12,905 bases of DNA from an uncultured Clostridia bacterium (GTDB taxonomy: Bacteria > Bacillota > Clostridia > Christensenellales > Pumilibacteraceae): contig CAKQJJ010000023.1 of assembly GCA_934247335.1 (NCBI GenBank), forward strand, positions 1 through 12,905, read 5' to 3'. Made by a program: the position numbers and the translations under genes. The notes under the pieces are model-generated. The model saw nothing but the letters and a program-made list of their open reading frames with translations, did no database searches and had not been told where the DNA came from. Shown piece by piece: positions 7,025 through 12,419 of this stretch. How positions within the stretch are numbered: the first letter of the stretch is position 1; each line of letters begins with the position of its first letter.

Positions 7025-8830
7025 ATGTCAGAGTTTTTAGGACAAATGAAACGTACAAACTACTGTACGGAAGTAAGCGAAGAGCAAATAGGTCAGGAAG
7101 TAGTCGTAATGGGCTGGACCGCAAAAACGAGAAATCTCGGCAGCCTGATATTCATCGACCTTCGCGACAGAACGGGTATTCTTCAAATTAAATTCGACGA
7201 AAATCTCGTGGATAAAGAAACGTTCGCAAAAGCAGAAAGCGTAAGAAACGAGGACGTTCTCGCCGTTCGCGGCAAACTGTGCGCAAGAGAAGGCGCCGCT
7301 AAAAATCCGAGGATGAAAACCGGTATGGTCGAAGTAGTCGCGGAAGAACTCAAGATTCTTGCCGACGCCGACATTCCGCCTTTCGTCGTCGAAAACAACC
7401 CCAACGCAAGCGAAGCGCTCCGTCTTAAATATCGTTATCTCGAACTTCGTACGCCCGCTTTGCAGGAAAAAATTATGTTGAGAAGCAAAGTTTGCTCGAT
7501 TATCCGCAACTTCTTTGCCGACAACGGGTTCCTCGAAATCGAAACGCCTTTCCTTGGAAGAAGTACTCCCGAGGGCGCGCGCGACTACCTCGTTCCGTCC
7601 CGCGTTCATCCCGGCGAATTCTATGCGCTTCCCCAGTCGCCACAACTTTACAAGCAGCTTCTGATGGTAAGCGGTTTCGATAAATATTATCAGATAGCGC
7701 GTTGCTTCCGTGACGAAGACTTGCGTGCAAACCGCCAGCCCGAATTTACTCAGATAGATATGGAAATGTCGTTCGTGGACGACGAAGAAGACGTTATGAA
7801 CGTTGCCGAGCGCCTTATCCGCAAAGTGTTTAAGGAAACCATCGGCGTAGAATTCGAGCAGAATATCCGCCGTATGACCTACAAAGAAGCCATGACGAGA
7901 TTCGGTTCGGATAAGCCCGACACCCGTTTCGGACTGGAAATTCAGGACATAAGCGACCTCGTAAAAGATTGCGGATTCGGCGTGTTTACAAACGCAATCG
8001 CGGCAGGCGGAAGCGTTCGTCTGGTAAACGCGAAAGGTTTTTCCGAGCAGCCCAATCCAATTCTTTCCAGAAAGGAAATCGACGCTCTCGGCGAATTCGT
8101 CAAAACCTATAAGGCGAAAGGACTTGCGACTATTACGGTCAAAGAAGAAGGCGTTCAGTCTTCTATCGCAAAATTTTTAAGCGAAGACACGTTAAACGCT
8201 ATATTGAAGCGAGCAAATGCGGAAGTCGGCGATACGCTTATGATAGTAGCCGACAAAAACGAAACCGTGTTTGCATCTTTGGGCGCACTCCGCCTCAAAC
8301 TTGCCGAAAAGGCTCATCTCATCGACGAAAGCAAGTACGATATTCTGTGGATAACCGAATTCCCGCAGTTTGAATACAGCGAAGAAGAGAGAAGACTTGT
8401 TGCCGTTCACCATCCGTTTACTATGCCCAAAGTCGAAGACCTTCCTCTCATCGACACCGACCCTCTCGCTGTCAGAGCAAAGGCTTACGACCTCGTCATC
8501 AACGGACAGGAAGCAGGCGGCGGAAGCATTCGTATTCACTCCAAAGAAGTGCAGAACAAGATGTTTGAAACGCTCGGTTTCACCGACGAGAAGATCGAAA
8601 AAATGTTCGGCTGGTTCGTAACCGCGCTCAACTACGGCACGCCTCCTCACGGCGGTCTGGCATTCGGTCTGGACAGACTTATAATGTTGCTCAGCAAAAC
8701 CGATAACATTAAAGACGTAATCGCTTTCCCGAAGGTTCAGAACGCGTCCGATCTTATGACCGAAGCGCCTTCCGAAGTGGAAGACAAGCAGCTTCGCGAT
8801 CTCAGCATCGGCATCACCGCCAAAAACTAA
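7025..8830 (+). CDS. aspS: Aspartyl-tRNA synthetase, bacterial type
   Basis: This class II synthetase charges tRNA-Asp. At 601 residues it has the full bacterial architecture: an N-terminal OB-fold anticodon domain (about 1-120), catalytic domain with motif 2 FRDED (228-232) within ARCFRDEDLRANRQPEFTQ, the bacterial GAD insertion domain (roughly 300-440) and motif 3 with GLDR (548-551). The OB-fold loop reads RNLGSLIFIDLRD. The Leu at the position where tRNA-Asp/Asn non-discriminating enzymes usually have His (RRDHGG) suggests, as inference, a discriminating enzyme. The start ATG 7025 has AGGAG at 7010-7014, which overlaps the end of hisS; the gap is 6 nt. hisS-aspS adjacency is common in Bacillota. 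Confidence 0.97.
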   Translation: MSEFLGQMKRTNYCTEVSEEQIGQEVVVMGWTAKTRNLGSLIFIDLRDRTGILQIKFDENLVDKETFAKAESVRNEDVLAVRGKLCAREGAAKNPRMKTGMVEVVAEELKILADADIPPFVVENNPNASEALRLKYRYLELRTPALQEKIMLRSKVCSIIRNFFADNGFLEIETPFLGRSTPEGARDYLVPSRVHPGEFYALPQSPQLYKQLLMVSGFDKYYQIARCFRDEDLRANRQPEFTQIDMEMSFVDDEEDVMNVAERLIRKVFKETIGVEFEQNIRRMTYKEAMTRFGSDKPDTRFGLEIQDISDLVKDCGFGVFTNAIAAGGSVRLVNAKGFSEQPNPILSRKEIDALGEFVKTYKAKGLATITVKEEGVQSSIAKFLSEDTLNAILKRANAEVGDTLMIVADKNETVFASLGALRLKLAEKAHLIDESKYDILWITEFPQFEYSEEERRLVAVHHPFTMPKVEDLPLIDTDPLAVRAKAYDLVINGQEAGGGSIRIHSKEVQNKMFETLGFTDEKIEKMFGWFVTALNYGTPPHGGLAFGLDRLIMLLSKTDNIKDVIAFPKVQNASDLMTEAPSEVEDKQLRDLSIGITAKN

Positions 8831-8842
8831 AACAAAAATCGA

Positions 8843-8882
8843 AAAGGAGTTTGTCCGTATGCGTTTGCGGATAAACTCTTTT
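8843..8882 (+). promoter_or_regulatory. Hairpin between aspS and the cysteine desulfurase (attenuator or terminator-like)
   Basis: Bases 8843-8857 pair with 8868-8882 over 15 continuous positions with two G-T wobbles; the 10-nt loop carries an ATG. The right arm ends in TTTT followed by AACA, so the U-tract is short and lies inside the stem; this is weaker than a standard intrinsic terminator. The left arm contains AAAAGGAG, so the hairpin could hide a ribosome binding site. No promoter is recognisable in the 67-nt gap, which suggests read-through from aspS. Confidence 0.5.
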
Positions 8883-8897
8883 AACACGGAGAATTAA
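8859..8897 (+). CDS. Possible 12-codon leader ORF upstream of the cysteine desulfurase
   Basis: ATG at 8859 opens a short frame (MRLRINSFNTEN) that stops with TAA at 8895-8897, directly touching the next ATG at 8898. AAAAGGAG at 8842-8849 sits 9 nt before its start, a good ribosome binding site. It contains no cysteine, so a classic cysteine-codon attenuator is not supported. It may be a leader peptide that couples translation to the downstream gene and opens the hairpin it lies in, or it may be chance. Both are inference. Confidence 0.3.
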   Translation: MRLRINSFNTEN

Positions 8898-10082
8898 ATG
8901 AAGGTATATTTCGACTATTCGGCAACCACGCCGCTCTCGCGCGAGGTTTTGCAGGCTATGACGCCTTATTTTTGCGACACGTTCGGCAACGCCGACAGCG
9001 TTCACTCGTTCGGGCGTGACGCCGCGTATGCGGTTGACGAGGCAAGAAGAGCGGTTGCAAAAGCGGTAAACGCCAAGCCAAAGGAAATTTTCTTTACTTC
9101 CGGAGGCACCGAATCGGATAATTGGGCAGTAAAAGGCATTGCTCGCGCCAACGGAGAAAAGAGCAACCGCGTTATGGTTTCGGCAATCGAACACGCTGCG
9201 GTTTTGTCGTCTGCGGCGCAGCTGCAACGCGAAGGTTTCGACGTCGTTTATCTTCCCGTTACCGAAAAAGGGCTCGTTTTGCCCGAAACGCTCGAAAACG
9301 CCTTGAAAGAAAAACCGGCGGCGCTTGTCAGCGTTATGCTGGCGAACAACGAAATAGGAACAATTCAGCCGATAGAAAAATTGTGCAAGGCGGCGCACGA
9401 ATACGGAGCGCTTTTCCACACCGACGCCGTGCAGGCGATAGGCTCGATTCCGGTAGACGTAAAAAAGCTTAACGTAGACGCATTGTCGCTTTCCGGACAT
9501 AAATTTTACGGTCCGAAAGGAATCGGAGCGCTGTACGTCAAAGACGGAACGAAAATCGAAAAATTGATTGCCGGCGGCCATCAGGAAAAGTCAATGCGCG
9601 GCGGAACTTCACCTGTTCCGCAAATCGTAGGACTTGGTAAGGCGATAACGCTTGCAACCGAAAATATCGCTGAAAACGCCGAAAAAGTAAAAAAACTGCG
9701 CGATTTATTCGTCGAAAGAGTAAAACGGGAACTTCCGTACGCGATTTATAACGGCGAAGAAAATTTCCGCCTTCCGCAAAACGCCAATTTTACATTTCCG
9801 TTTACCGAGGGCGACGCGCTGGTTATGGCGCTCGATATCGCGGGCGTCGCATGTTCGTCCGGCGCCGCATGCTCGTCCGGATCTCTCGAACCCAGTCACG
9901 TCATGAAGGCAATCGGATATTCCGATGCCGACGCAAAACGCTCGGTGCGCTTTTCTTTCGGTAAAGATAACACCGAGGAAGAAATAAATTACGTCGTCGA
10001 TAAGCTCGTAGAACTCAGCCGCACGCTGCCGGAAACCAATTCGCTTATCGCAAAGACAGAACAAAAGACCAAAATAGTATAA
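8898..10082 (+). CDS. nifS: PLP-dependent cysteine desulfurase, NifS/IscS group I
   Basis: The enzyme removes sulfur from L-cysteine as an enzyme persulfide plus alanine, supplying Fe-S cluster assembly or tRNA thiolation in the cytosol. The 394 residues start VYFDYSATTPL, the family opening. The PLP lysine is K202 in SLSGHKFYGPKG, and the active cysteine is C325 in ACSSGSLEPSHVM; both numbers coincide with those of Azotobacter NifS. SGGTESDN and HTDAVQAIG cofactor motifs are present. The active-site loop is odd: ACSSG occurs twice (C319 and C325) six residues apart. No iscU, nifU, mnmA or thiI gene is adjacent in the window, so the acceptor cannot be inferred. GGAG at 8888-8891 sets the ATG. 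NifS versus IscS naming is not resolved. Confidence 0.95.
   Translation: MKVYFDYSATTPLSREVLQAMTPYFCDTFGNADSVHSFGRDAAYAVDEARRAVAKAVNAKPKEIFFTSGGTESDNWAVKGIARANGEKSNRVMVSAIEHAAVLSSAAQLQREGFDVVYLPVTEKGLVLPETLENALKEKPAALVSVMLANNEIGTIQPIEKLCKAAHEYGALFHTDAVQAIGSIPVDVKKLNVDALSLSGHKFYGPKGIGALYVKDGTKIEKLIAGGHQEKSMRGGTSPVPQIVGLGKAITLATENIAENAEKVKKLRDLFVERVKRELPYAIYNGEENFRLPQNANFTFPFTEGDALVMALDIAGVACSSGAACSSGSLEPSHVMKAIGYSDADAKRSVRFSFGKDNTEEEINYVVDKLVELSRTLPETNSLIAKTEQKTKIV
9848..9880 (+). repeat. Short tandem-like duplication in the cysteine desulfurase active-site loop
   Basis: CGCATGTTCGTCCGG (9848-9862) recurs as CGCATGCTCGTCCGG (9866-9880) with one mismatch and an 18-bp period. It encodes ACSSG twice. 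The frame is kept. Confidence 0.8.
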
Positions 10083-10145
10083 ATACAGTTTTTTCCAAGC
10101 ATTTACGTCTTCCGATTGCACACTATATAATCGGGAGGTGTAAAA

Positions 10146-10349
10146 ATGAAAGATCTTATAATCGGAATGATGCTGGGCGGAGCCGCCGCAACGGCGTTTC
10201 TCATGACCGACTGCGGATGCGATTTTATCTGCGCAACCAAGAAAAAGCTTTCCAAAATGTGCAAGTGCGCCGAAAAGGAGCTTAACTGCATAAAAGAGGA
10301 CTGCAAACAAGCCGCGCAGGATATAAGTCAGGCTGCAAAAACCGAATAA
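10146..10349 (+). CDS. Small cysteine-rich protein with N-terminal membrane segment, function unknown
   Basis: I do not recognise this 67-residue protein. Residues 4-20 (LIIGMMLGGAAATAFLM) are glycine/alanine-rich and hydrophobic, enough for one membrane helix. The rest is hydrophilic and probably helical, with seven cysteines at 23, 25, 29, 39, 41, 48 and 53, including CGC and CKC pairs. The layout (short glycine-rich anchor, then Lys/Glu-rich helix) recalls YtxH-like small proteins, but those lack this cysteine content, so I do not assign the family. MTDC is not a proper lipobox because Asp precedes the Cys. GGGAGGTG at 10133-10140 is a strong ribosome binding site for ATG 10146. It stands alone, 63 nt after the cysteine desulfurase and before a terminator. 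Metal or cluster binding is possible but unproven. Confidence 0.75.
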   Translation: MKDLIIGMMLGGAAATAFLMTDCGCDFICATKKKLSKMCKCAEKELNCIKEDCKQAAQDISQAAKTE

Positions 10350-10357
10350 CGGTAAGC

Positions 10358-10395
10358 GTAAAATCGAAGCAAAACACGGCTTCGGTTTTACTTTT
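10358..10395 (+). terminator. Rho-independent terminator after the cysteine-rich small protein
   Basis: A 13-bp stem, 10358-10370 with 10379-10391 (one G-T wobble, ends GAAGC/GCTTC), encloses an 8-nt loop and is followed by TTTT. It closes the unit that contains the cysteine desulfurase and the small gene. Confidence 0.75.
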
Positions 10396-10447
10396 ATCCC
10401 GATTTTACGTTTTACGTCAAAAATCTGCGTGTAAATCCTATACTTTT

Positions 10448-10467
10448 TCACAAAAATGTGATATAAT
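10448..10467 (+). promoter_or_regulatory. Extended -10 promoter for ruvX with an inverted repeat over it
   Basis: TATAAT at 10462-10467 is preceded by TGA, giving a full TGnTATAAT element. At 17-bp spacing the -35 is only TATACT, which fits an extended -10 promoter. TCACA (10448-10452) and TGTGA (10457-10461) form an inverted repeat with a 4-nt AAAA spacer that reaches into the TGn element; an operator is possible. The leader would be about 30 nt. Confidence 0.65.
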
Positions 10468-10501
10468 ACAAATATTGGAAAATAAGTTTTGAGGTGACCC
10501 G

Positions 10502-10936
10502 TTGAGAATACTCGGCATAGATTACGGCGACGCGAGAATAGGAATAGCGTTAAGCGACCCCACCGAAACGCTTGCGTCCGCGCTGAATCCGATTGAAGCG
10601 AAGAGTATGCGTAAAAGCATCGACGAAATAAACGCTCTCGCAAAAGAAAAGGGCGTGGAAATGTTTGTGGTAGGCTTGCCGCTTAATATGAACGGCAGCG
10701 AAGGTCCGCAGGCGGGTAAAGTCCGCGCTTTTGCAAACAATCTTCAAAAAGTATCGGCTCTTCCGGTAGTAATGAAAGACGAGCGGCTTACGACGGTGAT
10801 GGTTACGCGCGCGTTCGACGAAACGGGCGTTAAAAAATCGAAAAGATTATCGCTTGTGGACAGCGCGTCCGCTCAGGTCATATTGCAAAACTATCTCGAC
10901 GGCAAAAAAAGACAAATTGCCGACGAGCCGAAATAA
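10502..10936 (+). CDS. ruvX: RuvX/YqgF family nuclease (putative pre-16S rRNA nuclease, Holliday junction resolvase-like)
   Basis: The family has an RNase H-like fold; E. coli YqgF is linked to 16S rRNA 5'-end maturation, while homologues have been tested as Holliday junction resolvases. The 144 residues carry the signature ILGIDYGDARIGIALSD with the first acidic residue D7, then VGLPLNMNGSEG, KDERLTT (D93-E94) and VDSASAQVILQNYL with D120, all in the expected order and length. The start is TTG at 10502 because GAGGTG (10491-10496) lies 5 nt upstream and the first strand MRILGID begins there. The DUF1292 gene follows by 28 nt, the common Bacillota arrangement (yrrK-yrzB in Bacillus); the usual upstream alaS and ireB genes are missing here. 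Confidence 0.94.
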   Translation: MRILGIDYGDARIGIALSDPTETLASALNPIEAKSMRKSIDEINALAKEKGVEMFVVGLPLNMNGSEGPQAGKVRAFANNLQKVSALPVVMKDERLTTVMVTRAFDETGVKKSKRLSLVDSASAQVILQNYLDGKKRQIADEPK

Positions 10937-10964
10937 CCGCAACGCGGAAATAAGGAGCAAAAAA

Positions 10965-11354
10965 ATGAAAGACGAAAAAGAACAGGTCGAAATCTTCGAC
11001 GAAGAGGAAATTCTTGCTTTCACCGATGACGAAGGAAAGGAAGTAAAGCTGTGCCAGATCGCCTGCGTGGAGCACGAGGGTGAATTTTACAGCCTGCTCG
11101 AAAATTACGAAGAGGACGAAAACGAGGACGAAGGCGGCGTTTATATCTATAAAATTCTCAACTACGACGAAGAGGATAAGCCGCTCGATATGGAGCCGGT
11201 TGAAACCGAAGAACTCGCAAACACTATTTTTGAAAAATTCCTGAAAGTGTACAACGAGAATTATGGCGGATGCGGTTGCGGATGCGAAGACTGCGATGAC
11301 GACGATTGCGAAGACGAAGAGTGCGGTTGCGGATGTCATCATCACCACGAATAA
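10965..11354 (+). CDS. DUF1292 protein with a Cys/His-rich C-terminal tail
   Basis: This acidic protein of 129 residues matches the DUF1292 (YrzB-like) pattern: a small beta-rich core with LAFTDDEGKEVKL, ACVEHEGEFYSLLE, GGVYIYKIL and a helix LANTIFEKFLKVYNE. Its biochemical role is unknown; the family usually sits beside ruvX, as here. The unusual part is residues 101-129: eight cysteines (103, 105, 107, 110, 115, 120, 122, 124) in CGCGC blocks separated by Asp/Glu, ending CHHHHE, plus C30 and C34 in the core. Ordinary members end soon after the helix. The ATG at 10965 is chosen for AAGGAG at 10952-10957 with 7-nt spacing; the frame is open back to 10854, but that part overlaps ruvX. A metal-binding tail is inferred. 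Confidence 0.85.
   Translation: MKDEKEQVEIFDEEEILAFTDDEGKEVKLCQIACVEHEGEFYSLLENYEEDENEDEGGVYIYKILNYDEEDKPLDMEPVETEELANTIFEKFLKVYNENYGGCGCGCEDCDDDDCEDEECGCGCHHHHE
11271..11335 (+). repeat. Duplicated CGCGC-coding unit in the DUF1292 tail
   Basis: TGCGGTTGCGGATG occurs exactly at 11271-11284 and again at 11322-11335, both in frame and starting on cysteine codons 103 and 120. The 14-nt identity includes synonymous positions, which suggests a recent internal duplication. Confidence 0.8.
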
Positions 11355-11387
11355 TCGTCGCATTCAGCTTAAATAGATAAAAAATTC

Positions 11388-11444
11388 AAAAAATAATGCA
11401 ATTTCCTTCGGAAACCCCGAAAAAGTGATTGCATTATTTTTTTT
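11388..11444 (+). terminator. Strong intrinsic terminator after the DUF1292 gene
   Basis: Bases 11388-11402 pair perfectly with 11428-11442 (15 bp, core TAATGCAAT/ATTGCATTA), and a second 5-bp helix (TTCGG 11407-11411 with CCGAA 11417-11421) caps it. Eight T residues follow (11437-11444). The A-tract on the left makes it potentially bidirectional. Confidence 0.9.
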
Positions 11445-11457
11445 GTTGTGATATAAT
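11429..11457 (+). promoter_or_regulatory. Promoter for rpsB-tsf, -35 inside the upstream terminator
   Basis: TATAAT (11452-11457) is preceded by TGA (TGnTATAAT). At 17-bp spacing the -35 is TTGCAT (11429-11434), which lies in the right arm of the terminator hairpin. The predicted start is near 11464, giving a leader of about 115 nt. Confidence 0.7.
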
Positions 11458-11463
11458 ATCAAA

Positions 11464-11577
11464 CGGTTTATTACACACCCGATCGGATTTATCCGCTGTG
11501 CGCCGTGCAAAAATTTTTCAAGTGCCGCGGCGTGACGGTTAAAGTTGATGTTCGGGGAGGAAAAACAGGAGGCTAAT
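11464..11577 (+). promoter_or_regulatory. Structured 5' leader of rpsB, candidate autoregulatory region
   Basis: Two hairpins are visible. A small one pairs CGGA (11484-11487) with TCCG (11492-11495). A larger one pairs 11501-11507 with 11526-11532 (one wobble) and continues past a bulged C at 11525 with two more pairs. The loop is A/T-rich. Two purine-rich sites follow: GGGGAGG (11554-11560) and AGGAGG (11567-11572); the second, 5 nt before the ATG, is the working ribosome binding site. rpsB leaders are known targets of S2 autoregulation in E. coli; whether this one works so is inference. Confidence 0.45.
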
Positions 11578-12399
11578 ATGGCAAACGTAATTTCTATGAA
11601 ACAGCTTCTGGAAGCGGGCGTTCATTTCGGACATCCCACCAGAAAGTGGAACCCCAAGATGAAGAAGTATATCTATACTTCGAGAAACGATATTTATATC
11701 ATCAATCTTGAAAAGACCGTCGGTCTTATCGACGAAGCATACGCATTCATCAAGTCTGTTGCCGAAAGCGGAAAGCCCATTCTTTTCGTAGGTACCAAAA
11801 AGCAGGCTCAGGAAGCTATCAAGCAGGAAGCCGAAAAATGCGGAATGTACTACATCAATTCCAGATGGCTGGGCGGTACTCTCACCAACTATGCAACCAT
11901 CCGCACTCGTATCGAGCGTCTTAACAAGCTCAATCAGATGGAAAAAATGAACGAATTCAACGTTCTTCCCAAGAAAGAAGTTCTTCAGCTGATTGCAGAA
12001 CGCGACAAACTGGAAGAAAACCTCGGCGGTATCAAAACCATGCGAGGTCTTCCCGGCGCTTTGTTCGTCGTTGACCCCAACAAGGAACACCTTGCAGTCG
12101 CAGAAGCAAGAAAGCTTAATATCCCCATCGTCGGTATCGTCGACACCAACTGCGATCCGGACGAAGTGGACTACGTTATCCCCGGAAACGACGACGCTAT
12201 CCGTTCGATCAAGCTCATCGCATCCGCTATGGCAGACGCCGTAATCGAAGCTAAGGAAGGCGAAGAAGGTCTTGCTCTCCGTCGTCAGATGGAAGCTCAG
12301 ATGCAGGCTGAAAACGCTCCCGCAGAAGAAACCGAAGCTACCGCTGAGGAAGTTGAAGAAGTCGCTGAAGAAGCTGCTACCGAAGAAAAAGCAGAGTAA
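11578..12399 (+). CDS. rpsB: 30S ribosomal protein S2
   Basis: S2 binds late to the 30S subunit between head and body and helps place S1 or the mRNA region. The 273 residues start MANVISMKQLLEAGVHFGH, the typical S2 N-terminus. RKWNPKMKKYIY, FVGTKKQAQEAI, RWLGGTLTN, LPGALFVVDP and GIVDTNCDPDEVDYVIPGNDDA motifs follow in order. The C-terminus has an acidic, alanine/glutamate-rich extension of about 35 residues (from about residue 239), low-complexity and probably disordered, which makes it longer than the roughly 245-residue Bacillus protein. ATG 11578 is chosen for AGGAGG at 11567-11572; an in-frame ATG at 11548 lacks a ribosome binding site and would add residues not found in the family. tsf follows by 20 nt. 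Confidence 0.97.
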   Translation: MANVISMKQLLEAGVHFGHPTRKWNPKMKKYIYTSRNDIYIINLEKTVGLIDEAYAFIKSVAESGKPILFVGTKKQAQEAIKQEAEKCGMYYINSRWLGGTLTNYATIRTRIERLNKLNQMEKMNEFNVLPKKEVLQLIAERDKLEENLGGIKTMRGLPGALFVVDPNKEHLAVAEARKLNIPIVGIVDTNCDPDEVDYVIPGNDDAIRSIKLIASAMADAVIEAKEGEEGLALRRQMEAQMQAENAPAEETEATAEEVEEVAEEAATEEKAE

Positions 12400-12419
12400 T
12401 ATAAGGAGGACGATAAATT

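Noticed and set aside
10083..10100. T-run after the cysteine desulfurase as a terminator
   Set aside because: Six T residues are present at 10089-10094 but no stable stem precedes them.
10165..10214. Lipoprotein signal in the small cysteine-rich protein
   Set aside because: The residue before C23 is Asp (MTDC), which is not accepted in a lipobox.
10376..10419. Weak minus-strand promoter (TTGACG and TAAAAG) reading into the small cysteine-rich gene
   Set aside because: The -10 match is only partial and the bases are explained by the terminator and the TTTTACG repeat.
10854..10964. N-terminal extension of the DUF1292 frame back to 10854
   Set aside because: It overlaps ruvX in another frame and gives a non-conserved basic sequence; ATG 10965 has a clear AAGGAG site and the family N-terminus.
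11545..11577. Upstream TTG/ATG starts for rpsB at 11545 and 11548
   Set aside because: No ribosome binding site precedes them, and S2 proteins start with MxxISMKQLL, which matches ATG 11578.
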